DNA from: Saprospiraceae bacterium | Lineage (GTDB): Bacteria; Bacteroidota; Bacteroidia; Chitinophagales; Saprospiraceae | NCBI GenBank assembly: GCA_022448955.1 | Contig: JAKVCU010000002.1 | Location: 1 to 64,000, forward strand | Reading direction: 5' to 3' | DNA length: 64,000 bases | Shown here: positions 36,601-44,796 of the stretch, in pieces | Layout: the number at the start of each line of letters is the position of its first letter | Numbering within the stretch: position 1 is the stretch's first letter | Notes under the pieces: model-generated | Database searches by the model: none | What the model was told of the DNA's origin: nothing | Seen by the model: only the letters and a program-made list of their open reading frames with translations | Program-made: the position numbers and the translations under genes

Positions 36601-36677
36601 AGGATATCAAGCAAGAAGATGGAAGTACTATTGGAACAGAAGTACACTTAAATTTGCCATTTCGTATTCAATTATAG
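33669..36677 (+). CDS. Two-component-propeller sensor with LytS-type histidine kinase
   Basis: This 1002-residue membrane sensor probably controls the polysaccharide locus downstream. A signal peptide (MIRIIFCFFFCASYFAGIAQ) is followed by a periplasmic two-component regulator propeller (about residues 25-630) with many repeats such as DGYIWMGTRGGGLSRYDG and GNIWIGTSGGGVSKYAG. A Y_Y_Y domain follows (about 670-745), then one helix near 748-772. The cytoplasmic part has a coiled linker and a LytS-type kinase with H804 in LQMNPHFIFHTLNSI, and a HATPase end with DNGIGRAAA near 935. It lacks a fused receiver or DNA-binding domain, unlike hybrid HTCS sensors, and no LytTR regulator is nearby, so its response regulator must be elsewhere. 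Confidence 0.9.
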   Translation: MIRIIFCFFFCASYFAGIAQQFDFENYSVREGLAQSQVYALLQDRDGYIWMGTRGGGLSRYDGQHFEQFTEKNGIASNYITALYQDSIGQIWIGCSDGLSKYDGQKFESILVDSTHTLSVLSINEINQQLFVGTHNGLYVKNETGSFDWVEKLKNISIRSIFHASDQTTWFATNQGPYFLKKDSIQLLSKKSGIRNRDIMGFFETADRQFYLGLFGSGIVQLDSSRRKVKRYLPNLNSRLIQSFYQDKRKRIWMGSQDKGLNVYHTIDSSLNYLNERDGLPKNDVRAIMEDSWGNIWIGTSGGGVSKYAGQTFEHLDQSNGLNEDYIYSIAEDSSKQLWIAAYNKGINIITDSSIIALNARTGFKDVKVKAMFKDREDRMWVGTEGSGLALQDSLGFKYFTTREDGLAGNWIRVITQDISGHIWVGTASNGISELIPIDTSFYEFNIKNYKQGAGLPSLRINDLHIDSLQRIWVATRGNGIACMENGQVIQTIKQALPSTQVRSLAEDQFGYLWIGMADAGVARISIYQDTLEIISYDNLTSNNVYFLLLDDEQNLWIGSEKGVDKVSFDAERNINTIEHFGKSEGFVGIETCQNAAWKDRNGNLWFGTINGLTRYHPKNIRKNPVPPKLVLKDVRLFYESLSKTAYSQWLDKNEKSILSLPYNENHLEFNFLGINHSNPDKVSYQWQLDGLESNWSPKAKRTTATYPDLSPGRYLFKVRAFNEDNIPSYPILSFSFEITPPYWETLWFKSSMVAAAFLFIVGIFWWILSSIRRKAKRREEKLQLEKHALELEQRALQLQMNPHFIFHTLNSIQRLISSQEPHTARFYLSKFAQLMRMILAFSRENWISLEDELALLDNYLQLEQFSQSHTFDYQISLDEEIEPEELAIPPMMIQPFIENAIIHGITPLQHKGFIDLSFSLKKQTLSCLIKDNGIGRAAAQKRKSQLLQKHKSTALQVTQERLDMLHGQHKNQTLEIKDIKQEDGSTIGTEVHLNLPFRIQL

Positions 36678-36690
36678 GTAAGTAGTTTGC

Positions 36691-36720
36691 CCAAAACCGT
36701 GCCTGCCAACAGGTACAATA
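36691..36720. repeat. REP-like small palindrome, copy 2
   Basis: CCAAAACC followed by GTGCCTG-CCAA-CAGGTAC, an imperfect palindrome. It begins 14 bases after the sensor kinase stop and may also end that transcript. Confidence 0.5.
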
Positions 36721-36725
36721 AAATT

Positions 36726-36881
36726 CAGTCATAGGCAGACAGTTTTATACCTTCGCTCAAAAACCATGCGTAACTTTCCTGTCATCAGTTACTTATAATT
36801 TTCGAGTAAACAATTTTATGATACAAGTAATTTTGTCTAGGTACCTAAGTAGTTAGGCTAGAACCTGTCTGCCTATGGCTG
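36726..36881. repeat. 156-base element with 17-base terminal inverted repeats enclosing copy C
   Basis: The left end 36726-36742 and right end 36865-36881 are inverted repeats with 16 of 17 positions matching; similarity extends outward a few more bases. It encloses hairpin-repeat copy C. The layout is MITE-like, but no target-site duplication is evident. Confidence 0.6.
36751..36843 (+). repeat. Copy C of the ~95-base hairpin repeat
   Basis: It shares GCTCAAAAA, TGCGTAACTTTCCT, TCAGTTACTTA and a CAAGTAATTTTG-type 3' end with copy D, in the same direction. Its outer arm is diverged. Confidence 0.65.
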
Positions 36882-36905
36882 AAATTGGTATAATAAATTC
36901 TTTTA

Positions 36906-37001
36906 GTCAGCTCAAAAATCGTGCGTAACTTTCCTATTGTCAGTTACTTACTATTTTTGAGCTGACGAATTTATTACACAAGCAATTTTGACTAGCCGCT
37001 T
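36906..37001 (+). repeat. Copy D (best preserved) of the ~95-base hairpin repeat
   Basis: A 61-base palindromic head (36906-36966) has perfect 14-base outer arms (GTCAGCTCAAAAAT / ATTTTTGAGCTGAC) and an inner GTAACT/AGTTAC pair. A 35-base tail ends CAATTTTGACTAGCCGCTT. Copies A and B are inverted relative to it. Confidence 0.75.
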
Positions 37002-37341
37002 ACCTCCCTATGTCGAAATAATTATTGCAAAGCTACCCTCAAATTACCCAATAGTAGCCATGATTATAGTGGTAAGGCCAATTGATAAATCATTAGTTCA
37101 AAAAATCATCAAGGGTAAATACGACCAAATCGTTAGCTAGCAAGAATAGTTCATTCTATGTCTGTATCCTTTATATTTAGCTAAATGATTAGATCACACT
37201 AAACTGCTATTTTATTAAATTTCAAAATAGGATCTTAGAGCATATCTAAATTCTCTACTGCCTGAAAACCAATACTTTAAAAACTACGGCATCCGATTGA
37301 ACAAATCGCTTAGCTCGCTAAGCTCCATCACAAAGCCTTAG

Positions 37342-37371
37342 CCAAAACCCTACCTTTACCGGTAGGCAAGT
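37342..37371. repeat. REP-like small palindrome, copy 3
   Basis: CCAAAACC followed by CTACC-TTTACC-GGTAG. It is the most diverged of the three units. Confidence 0.4.
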
Positions 37372-38079
37372 TCAAACCATTGATTATCAATTTGAAAAAA
37401 TTCAAATATACCCTTATTAATTAAAAAAAATACAAAATAAAAAATCACACTATATAGCATAATTGAAATAATATTTTTAAATTTATGTATAATGAAAAAT
37501 ATAAACACTTAGCAAAAAAGAAGATCAGTTTTAATGTTTATACAGCATTCCAAAAGTAGGAGTTAGCAATACAGTGCGAATTAAGAGATTTTCTTAAAAT
37601 ACTTTTTTGTATATGTTTCAATACATCACAATCGCCCCGTTTTGCTTGATACTAGCAATAATGAATTAAAAAATTTAGCTCCACATATTTAATACAAAAA
37701 CCAATCCTCAAAAAATTAAACCGCCCTAAGAGGTTTCAAATGATCATTTTTCCGGAGTATATCTATTTAAGCCTCATCCATTTGTACTCGACTAAAGGTG
37801 TTTGTTCAACAATAATCAGGACCACAAACATTAATTTACAAGATTTGCCAAATAACCAGCATTGAAAAGAGCTTAGAAGGGCTATAGATTCAATGTCCTG
37901 TTAGGGCATGACTATATTTCTAAACCTAAGTGAATCTGTTGGAGGATTTATTCTTCAAAGTGATACGTTCATTGATTTACCTGAGAGCGAATGGTAGCTG
38001 CTACGTGTAAATCTAATAAATAACGTCCCTAACAGAAACAAAGATGCTTTTAGATTAATGACCCTTTAATTCAATCTTA

Positions 38080-38110
38080 GAGCGTGTTTAAATTTTATTA
38101 AAACACACTC
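38080..38110. promoter_or_regulatory. Leader hairpin upstream of the SusC gene
   Basis: GAGCGTGTTT (38080-38089) and AAACACACTC (38101-38110) form a 10-base stem with one G-T pair and an 11-base AT loop, 37 bases before the SusC start. It could be an RNA leader structure or the end of an old element; which one is not clear. Confidence 0.4.
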
Positions 38111-38147
38111 CTAAATGGATTTGGATTTTCACTAAACTATTCTCAAA

Positions 38148-41100
38148 ATGAAAAGAAACTTACTTTCATTATATCTGCTGATTGCTACTATTGTGTTTCC
38201 CTTGGATCATATGAGTGCTACTATCCACTTGAATTATGTTCCAGCTAAAACGAGGTTTTCCAAATTTACAGACAAGGACTTCACAATTAGTGGTCTAATT
38301 ACAAATGAAGATGGTGAAGCTATATTTGGAGCTGCTATTGTTATCAAAGGAGACGAAGGCAAGGGGACATTTTCTGAATTAGATGGTTCCTACACTTTGA
38401 AATTACCAAATGCAGAACAAACCCTCATTATTCGGTATTTAGGGTATCAATCATTAGAAATAGAAGTAAACGGGAGGTCTCAAATCGATATTGTTTTATA
38501 TTCAGATTTGCAGACACTTGATGAGGTCATCGTGGTCGGATTTGGTACACAAAAAAAACGCTTTACTACAGGAGCTATATCAAAAGTAAATGGCGAAGAC
38601 TTACAAAACGCGACGCAGACCACAGTGGAAGGAGCACTACAAGGAAGAGTTGCAGGCGTTCAAGTTACTACTTCTGATGCGATGGCAGGTTCTCCCGTCA
38701 CTATTCGAATAAGAGGTACTTCTTCTATCGTAGCGAGTAGCGAACCCCTTTATGTGGTGGATGGCGTACCAGTTGTTTCTGGAAATTTTTCAAAAAATAA
38801 TGCGAGTTCATGGCGGCTAGCCACTGCTCATGAATCAAATGCACTCTCTCAATTAAATCCTGCAGATATTGAATCAATTGAAATTTTAAAAGATGCATCA
38901 GCTGCCGCAATTTATGGTTCTAGAGGTGCGAATGGAGTGGTTTTAATTACTACAAAAGGAGGAAGAAAAGGTAAAACTAGATTCAATGTTGGATACCAAT
39001 CAGGTTTTTCGAAAGAGACCAATCGAATAGAAATGCTGAATGGTTCACAATGGCTTGAGCTAGCAAAAGAAGCATGGACCAACAGCTACAACGATGCTAT
39101 AACTGATAATGATCCATCTAATGACGCTACCTATGATATCTCTAATGATTACCAAAAATTCTGGAACGAAATCTTACCAGAAGGGCTAAGCCGAGAGGTT
39201 GCCGAAATGACCAATACAGATTGGATCGACGAAACACTCCAAGATGGTTTTTTTCAAGAAATGAACCTTTCCACTTCTGGAGGAAATGAAAAAACACTGT
39301 TTTATATTGGAGGAACCTATCGAGACGAAAAAGGAATTTTTGTAGGAAATAATTTTAAAAGGTACAATGCGCGAGTTAATCTTGACCATCATCCTACGGA
39401 GTACCTATCTATTGGCGCTCGAACAGCCTTTACTGTTACAGATAGTGATATTATTCCAATTTCTTGGGCTGGAGGTCTTGGTACTGCTCAAAGTCAAGCA
39501 CTTCCTTTTTGGCCAATTTTTAATGAAGATGGCACCTATTTCAATGCTCAATCTGGAAATAATGTGGCAGCTGAGTTAGCCAATACAGAAATGAATCAGA
39601 AAGGTACCTCCATTTTAGGAAATGTATATGCACAGTTGAAATTCTTGAAAAATTTTACACTGCGTTCTGAATTTGGAATCAATAATATTTATAAAAAAGA
39701 GTTTTACTATCGTTCTGCAGTTATAGAACCCGAAGCTATATCCACCTCTGTTTTGTCTGAAAGCCAAAACTGGAATATGAATAATACGCTCTCTTATTCT
39801 AATAGCTTTGGGCGCCACTCCATTGATATAGTAGGTGGAATGAACGCAACTAAAAATGACTACTTCCAAAACGTAATCAATGGGGAAACTTTCCCAAACC
39901 CTGCATTAAAAAATCCTGAAAATGCAGCTATTCAGACAGCCTCTGTAAACACTACTCAATTTAGTTTTCTTTCTTTTTTGGGCCGCCTAAACTACCGCTT
40001 TGATGATAAATACTTGTTAGGTGTCAGTGTTCGGCGTGATGGATCTTCAAGGTTTGGTTCTGGCAATCGATGGGGTACTTTTCCCGCTGTTTCTTTAGGT
40101 TGGATTATCTCAGAAGAAAACTTCTTAAAAGATGCAAAAGTCCTTAGTTTCTTAAAATTAAGGGCAAGCTATGGGGAAACGGGCAATGCAGAGATTGGTA
40201 ATTTCGAATATTTTGGTGCTTTCGTTACCAATAACTATGTAGATCGCCCAGGAATTGTAGTCCAAGAGATTGATAATAATTCGCTGAGCTGGGAAAGTAC
40301 CAAACAGTATGATGTAGGGGTGGATATTGGACTGTGGGGTGGCAGAGTAGAAGCTGGCGTAGATGTCTATCTCAAGCAAACCGACGACTTATTGACTCAA
40401 GTTGATGTTTCTTCTCTTTCCGGTGTCGAAAGAGTAACTAGTAATATTGGCTCACTCGAAAACAAAGGCTTCGATCTATCCATTACTACACACAATACTA
40501 GAGGCAAGCTAAAATGGGTTTCCAACATAAATCTAGCTTATAATACCAATCAGATAACGGACTTAGGCGGTTTAGACTTTATTCCGGGGCAGCTATTTGG
40601 ATTAGGAGCTATTGGCTTAGGACAACCGGTAGGCGCAAGGTATACTGTTCCTTGGGCAGGTATTGCTTCAAGTGATATATCTTTAATTGTAAGCGACCCC
40701 GATGATCCATCTTTACAAAATGAAATTCAAGTAAAAGGGGGAGACGAGTTATTTATTAATCAATTTGGTGAACTCACTAATATTTATAATCCTAATGACC
40801 AAGTTTTTATTGGAAATCCAACCCCACTTTGGTCAGGAGGCTTCACTAATTCTTTTTCCTATAAAAACTTTGATCTAAGTGTTTTGATCACCTTCGCAAC
40901 AGGCCATGATCTTTCCAATGATGAACGAAGGTTTCAATATGCTCCGTTCGGATTCGGATGGACTATGATGGCAAATGGGATGGAGCGCTGGCAAAACCAA
41001 GGTGACCTCACTGATATGCATAGAGTAACATGGGCTGCACCCAATAGAAATTATACCTCTAGCAGAGTCATTACGGATGCTGACTTTGCAAGACTTAAAG

Positions 41101-41324
41101 ACCTCACTATTGGCTATAGTTTTCCAAAGTCATTATTGCAAAAGTGGAAGCTCCATGACTTTAGGATTTATGCAAAAGGTACTAACCTCGCTACTCTCAC
41201 TTCCTATAACGGTTGGGATCCAGAGTACAACAGAGACGGAGCAGGTAATGTAGGCCAAAGCAAATCATGGCTCCCATCTCCTCAAGCTAGAAGTATCTCT
41301 TTTGGCATAAATATTGGCTTATAG
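38148..41324 (+). CDS. SusC/RagA-family TonB-dependent outer-membrane transporter
   Basis: This 1058-residue protein imports oligosaccharides across the outer membrane with TonB energy. The signal peptide is at residues 1-25. A carboxypeptidase-D-regulatory-like domain follows (about 47-125, ISGLITNEDGEAIFGAAIVI). The TonB box/plug boundary is LDEVIVVGFGTQKKRFTTGA near residue 125, and the plug contains NPADIESIEILKDASAAAIY near 238, the SusC hallmark. The remaining 800 residues form the beta-barrel, ending with a strand SISFGINIGL. The SusD partner starts 38 bases downstream. Its substrate is inferred from the sulfatase and glycosidase neighbours. Confidence 0.95.
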   Translation: MKRNLLSLYLLIATIVFPLDHMSATIHLNYVPAKTRFSKFTDKDFTISGLITNEDGEAIFGAAIVIKGDEGKGTFSELDGSYTLKLPNAEQTLIIRYLGYQSLEIEVNGRSQIDIVLYSDLQTLDEVIVVGFGTQKKRFTTGAISKVNGEDLQNATQTTVEGALQGRVAGVQVTTSDAMAGSPVTIRIRGTSSIVASSEPLYVVDGVPVVSGNFSKNNASSWRLATAHESNALSQLNPADIESIEILKDASAAAIYGSRGANGVVLITTKGGRKGKTRFNVGYQSGFSKETNRIEMLNGSQWLELAKEAWTNSYNDAITDNDPSNDATYDISNDYQKFWNEILPEGLSREVAEMTNTDWIDETLQDGFFQEMNLSTSGGNEKTLFYIGGTYRDEKGIFVGNNFKRYNARVNLDHHPTEYLSIGARTAFTVTDSDIIPISWAGGLGTAQSQALPFWPIFNEDGTYFNAQSGNNVAAELANTEMNQKGTSILGNVYAQLKFLKNFTLRSEFGINNIYKKEFYYRSAVIEPEAISTSVLSESQNWNMNNTLSYSNSFGRHSIDIVGGMNATKNDYFQNVINGETFPNPALKNPENAAIQTASVNTTQFSFLSFLGRLNYRFDDKYLLGVSVRRDGSSRFGSGNRWGTFPAVSLGWIISEENFLKDAKVLSFLKLRASYGETGNAEIGNFEYFGAFVTNNYVDRPGIVVQEIDNNSLSWESTKQYDVGVDIGLWGGRVEAGVDVYLKQTDDLLTQVDVSSLSGVERVTSNIGSLENKGFDLSITTHNTRGKLKWVSNINLAYNTNQITDLGGLDFIPGQLFGLGAIGLGQPVGARYTVPWAGIASSDISLIVSDPDDPSLQNEIQVKGGDELFINQFGELTNIYNPNDQVFIGNPTPLWSGGFTNSFSYKNFDLSVLITFATGHDLSNDERRFQYAPFGFGWTMMANGMERWQNQGDLTDMHRVTWAAPNRNYTSSRVITDADFARLKDLTIGYSFPKSLLQKWKLHDFRIYAKGTNLATLTSYNGWDPEYNRDGAGNVGQSKSWLPSPQARSISFGINIGL

Positions 41325-41362
41325 CTATTGCAAAATCATAAACACTTGAAAAGAAACATTTT

Positions 41363-42709
41363 ATGGCTAACATTAAATATATACTGGCATTCAACATCAT
41401 ACTTCTTCTCTCTTCCTGCAGTGACTTCCTCAATCTAGAGCCTGAAACAAGCCTTTCAAGCGCAGTAGCCTTTGATAATATTGAAGGTATTGAAGCAGGA
41501 ATCAATGGCGCCTATTCCATTATTCATTCCGATTGGGTGGAACGACAATATATTTTTGCTGAATGTTTAATGAGTTCCGTAAAACAGGTTAATGCACTCT
41601 CTAATTCCAATTATACGCAGGCACTTACACATGAAAATTGGTCGGATTTATTCAATATATCAGGCTATTTCTGGCAAATGTCCTATCGTACTATCGATGT
41701 TTCAAACCAAATTATCCAAGCCATTCCAAATATTAATGCAGATAATGATAAAACAGCAGCTGATAAAGCACGCTTAGAAGGAGAAGCCTATTTTTTGAGG
41801 GGTTTAATGTATTTTGGATTGAATCGCTTTTTCGCCCAACCACAAAATGGTCTTTCTGTACCAATACTGACAACACCTTATCAGCCAGATCAATTTCCTT
41901 TCAGAGCAAGTATAGAGGAGACAAAAGCTCAAGTCATTGCAGATCTAGAACAGGCAGAATCTTTGATGCAGAATATAGAAAGTAATGATGGGAGAGCAAC
42001 TATATGGTCAGTACGAGGAATGCTAGCTCGTGCTTACTTCGAATTTAAAGACTATCAGAAAGCACAAGAATATGCCAACTTAGTGATAGAAAGTGGTCGA
42101 TTTGCCCTCAAGGACGGTCAGGTAGGCTCCGCTTACAGTACTGACATCTCCTCTGAAAATATTTTCACCTTTCTCTCTGCAGCAAATGATCGAGCAGCCA
42201 ATAACTTATATGAACGATTTAGTATAAATAATGCAAATGTTCAGCTATCCTTATCTGCTGATTTTTGGAATCAAATAAATCAAGAACCTACTGACTTAAG
42301 AATAGATGAATTACATACTGATTTAGGTGGTGGAGTAGCTTGCCATAAATATGACGTACGTAATATGAATATCCCATTCCTAAGATTACCAGAAATGTAC
42401 CTAATTCGAGCAGAATCTAAAGCAGAAAATAATGACTTAGATGGGGGATTGGTGGATTTGAATCGTCTTCGCCAAAGAGTAGGCCTGAGCGCTACAGATT
42501 ACGTAAACCAATCAGATTTGTTAGAAAAAATATTCCATAACCGCACAGTTGAAATGTCAATGGAAGGCCAAAACTTCCACAACTTAAAACGCTTAGAACA
42601 ACCAATTGGTGGTTATCCTTGGGAAGAAGCCAGATTCAAGTTAGTATTTTTTATCCCATTAAAAGAAATTCAACTCAACCCAAATCTTATCCAAAATGAA
42701 ATATGGTAA
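41363..42709 (+). CDS. SusD/RagB-family glycan-binding lipoprotein
   Basis: This 448-residue surface lipoprotein caps the SusC barrel and binds glycans. The signal ends in LLLSSC with C19 as the lipidated residue; the acidic residue right after (CSDF) fits the Bacteroidota export signal to the cell surface. SusD features include FLNLEPET (22-29), LEGEAYFLRGLMYFGLNRF near 140, a TPR-like helical core, and the C-terminal IFHNRTVEMSMEGQNFHNL near 395. At 448 residues it is on the short side for the family (about 500-600). It overlaps the next gene by 14 bases. Confidence 0.93.
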   Translation: MANIKYILAFNIILLLSSCSDFLNLEPETSLSSAVAFDNIEGIEAGINGAYSIIHSDWVERQYIFAECLMSSVKQVNALSNSNYTQALTHENWSDLFNISGYFWQMSYRTIDVSNQIIQAIPNINADNDKTAADKARLEGEAYFLRGLMYFGLNRFFAQPQNGLSVPILTTPYQPDQFPFRASIEETKAQVIADLEQAESLMQNIESNDGRATIWSVRGMLARAYFEFKDYQKAQEYANLVIESGRFALKDGQVGSAYSTDISSENIFTFLSAANDRAANNLYERFSINNANVQLSLSADFWNQINQEPTDLRIDELHTDLGGGVACHKYDVRNMNIPFLRLPEMYLIRAESKAENNDLDGGLVDLNRLRQRVGLSATDYVNQSDLLEKIFHNRTVEMSMEGQNFHNLKRLEQPIGGYPWEEARFKLVFFIPLKEIQLNPNLIQNEIW

Positions 42710-44705
42710 CCTTCCACTCAGTTGGTCATTTTTTGGATATCAAGAAGTTAAAATTATATCCAATAAGATCTATATTCTTATAAATCAGGTAATAGATCGA
42801 TCATATATATTATGCATTTTATTCAGTTTATTCCTGTATAGCTTGACAGCTCAATCGTTTTTCGAAGAGGTCGCTCAACAATCTGGAATAGATTATACTT
42901 ATTCTACCGTTAATTATCTAGGGGGAGGGGCTGCCTTTTTTGATTATGATAATGATGGAGATGAAGATATCTGGGTAGCTGGAGGAGTAAAGCAAGACGT
43001 ATTCTTTGAAAACGATGGCAATGGAAATTTTACAGAGATTGGTGCTCAAATAGGATTAGATGCAGCTAATGGCAATGTAACTTCTGGTGTGATAACAGGA
43101 GATTTAGATAATGATGGCTTTCGTGATGTTATGACGATTCCTCACATTGGCCATCATCCTCTATTGTTTAGAAATAACGGAAATGGTACTTTTTCTGAAA
43201 TATCAGCAGAAGCAGGTATTGGGTTAGATGAATATAAAGCTCAAAGTCATGCAGCTGCTATGGCAGATGTTAATTTGGATGGCTACCTCGATATTTATTT
43301 AGCCACCTATATCGATAATATAAACAGTATTTATGACCAATCTGGCGCTGTAGTTGGCTTTGATCATGATTGTTTTAAAGATTTCCTATTTATCAATAAT
43401 GGTGACTGGACCTTCACTGAATCTTCTGCTCAATATGCCATTAACAATGAGGGATGTGCTTTAGCCGTCACTTTTACAGATTATGATGGAGATGCTGATG
43501 CTGATATAATGGTGGCCAATGACTTCGGTGAATGGATTATTCCCAATGTTTTGTATCAAAATCAATTCCCAGAAAGTCATTATTCTGATGTAAGCCAAGC
43601 CTCTAATGCTGATCCAGCTGTTTATGGTATGGGTATTGCTATCGGTGATTATGATCAAGACTTAGATTTAGATTATTACATCACCAATCTAGGTCGCAAT
43701 GTTTTGATCGAATATCAAGCCGATGGGATATTCGAAGATAAAACAGATCAAAGAGGAATTGAGGATACCTTTATGAGTGGTGACTCCCTCCTCGCATCCG
43801 GATGGGGAACTGCATTTGTAGATGTAGATAATGACCAAGATTTGGATCTTTTTGTTTGTAATGGTTTCATTCCTTCTGCACTATTTATTGATAATCATGA
43901 ATACAATCAAAATCGTCTTTTTCTAAATGATGGCAATCCACAGGGCCTAGGTTACTCATTTTCTGAAATTGCCTCTGGCTCAGATTTAGCAGATGGTGGA
44001 AGAGGTAGAGGCTACGCCTATTCTGACTACGATAATGATGGAGATTTAGATTTTTTAGTCGTAAACATCAATCACCATACAATGGGTGACCCTATCGAAA
44101 AGGTACAGCTCTACAGAAATGAACTTGAAAACGATAACAACTGGCTTCAACTTAAACTTGAAGGAACTATAAACAATAAAGATGCCTTTGGCTCTACAGT
44201 CAAAATTGTAGTCGGTAATCACTCTTGGCTTCATGATTACAATGGTGGGTTTGGATCATTTGCCTCTCAGCATAGTAGTATAGCTCATTTCGGACTAGGC
44301 CAAGCATCACAAGTAGACAGCCTAGTCATTAGCTGGCCTGGTGGCAATAAGAGCTATCACACCAATATACCTGCAAACCAAAAAGTAAAAATTACTGAAG
44401 ATGGAGATCTAACTACCACAAATAACTTATCAAGTAGCCCAACGAATTTTCGGATGGATGTTTATCCTAACCCTTTTTCTGATCAAGTGAAGGTGGCTTT
44501 TGACCTCCAAAAGGGAAGTCAAATAAATATTGCTGTCTTTGATGCATTGGGAAAAAAAGTAGAAACACTGAAAAATGCCTATTTGCATAGGGGAGCCCAT
44601 TCAATTTATTGGACTCCTTCTGTTCAACATAAAACTACTGCTTGGTATGTAGTCGTACTTAAAAGCGAACATTATTTGATATCACAAAGAGTGTTTTATC
44701 AATAG
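42696..44705 (+). CDS. FG-GAP/ASPIC-UnbV repeat protein with T9SS sorting domain
   Basis: This 669-residue secreted protein carries a run of calcium-binding FG-GAP/VCBS repeats (e.g. FDYDNDGDEDIWVAGG near 80, GDLDNDGFRDVM, ADVNLDGYLDIYLATY, SDYDNDGDLDFLVVN), an ASPIC/UnbV-type segment (VISWPGGNKSYH near 545), and a T9SS domain from about 588 (VYPNPFSDQVKVAF). The only in-frame start lies inside susD (14-base overlap), so the hydrophobic signal segment begins late, near residue 34 (YILCILFSLFLYSLTAQ). Such proteins form calcium-stabilised propellers; a surface glycan-binding role in the SusCD complex is inferred from position. Confidence 0.85.
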   Translation: MKYGNLPLSWSFFGYQEVKIISNKIYILINQVIDRSYILCILFSLFLYSLTAQSFFEEVAQQSGIDYTYSTVNYLGGGAAFFDYDNDGDEDIWVAGGVKQDVFFENDGNGNFTEIGAQIGLDAANGNVTSGVITGDLDNDGFRDVMTIPHIGHHPLLFRNNGNGTFSEISAEAGIGLDEYKAQSHAAAMADVNLDGYLDIYLATYIDNINSIYDQSGAVVGFDHDCFKDFLFINNGDWTFTESSAQYAINNEGCALAVTFTDYDGDADADIMVANDFGEWIIPNVLYQNQFPESHYSDVSQASNADPAVYGMGIAIGDYDQDLDLDYYITNLGRNVLIEYQADGIFEDKTDQRGIEDTFMSGDSLLASGWGTAFVDVDNDQDLDLFVCNGFIPSALFIDNHEYNQNRLFLNDGNPQGLGYSFSEIASGSDLADGGRGRGYAYSDYDNDGDLDFLVVNINHHTMGDPIEKVQLYRNELENDNNWLQLKLEGTINNKDAFGSTVKIVVGNHSWLHDYNGGFGSFASQHSSIAHFGLGQASQVDSLVISWPGGNKSYHTNIPANQKVKITEDGDLTTTNNLSSSPTNFRMDVYPNPFSDQVKVAFDLQKGSQINIAVFDALGKKVETLKNAYLHRGAHSIYWTPSVQHKTTAWYVVVLKSEHYLISQRVFYQ

Positions 44706-44720
44706 ATATATAGTGATTTA

Positions 44721-44766
44721 AGTTAATGGCCTAAATGTTGCATAAAGCTATTAACTCAAATTTTTC
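44721..44766 (+). terminator. Probable hairpin terminator after the FG-GAP gene
   Basis: AGTTAATGGC (44721-44730) pairs with GCTATTAACT (44747-44756) with one mismatch and is followed by a T-rich run. It may separate the SusCD/FG-GAP transcript from the next gene. Confidence 0.5.
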
Positions 44767-44796
44767 ATTTTTAATATTTAAAATACAGATTTCATT

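Larger units (their letters stand above)
36678..38147. other. Gene-free region between sensor kinase and SusC gene
   Basis: About 1.47 kb with no credible coding frame on either strand. It contains two copies of the hairpin repeat, a 156-base element with terminal inverted repeats, two REP-like palindromes, a diverged 23-base direct repeat (37232-37254 and 38074-38096), the palindrome GCTTAGC-TC-GCTAAGC near 37311, and a hairpin just before susC. The leader of the SusC operon probably begins in the last few hundred bases. Confidence 0.6.

Noticed and set aside
32674..38147. Repeat cluster as a CRISPR array
   Set aside because: The repeats are few, degenerate, of mixed orientation and irregular spacing, and there are no cas genes.
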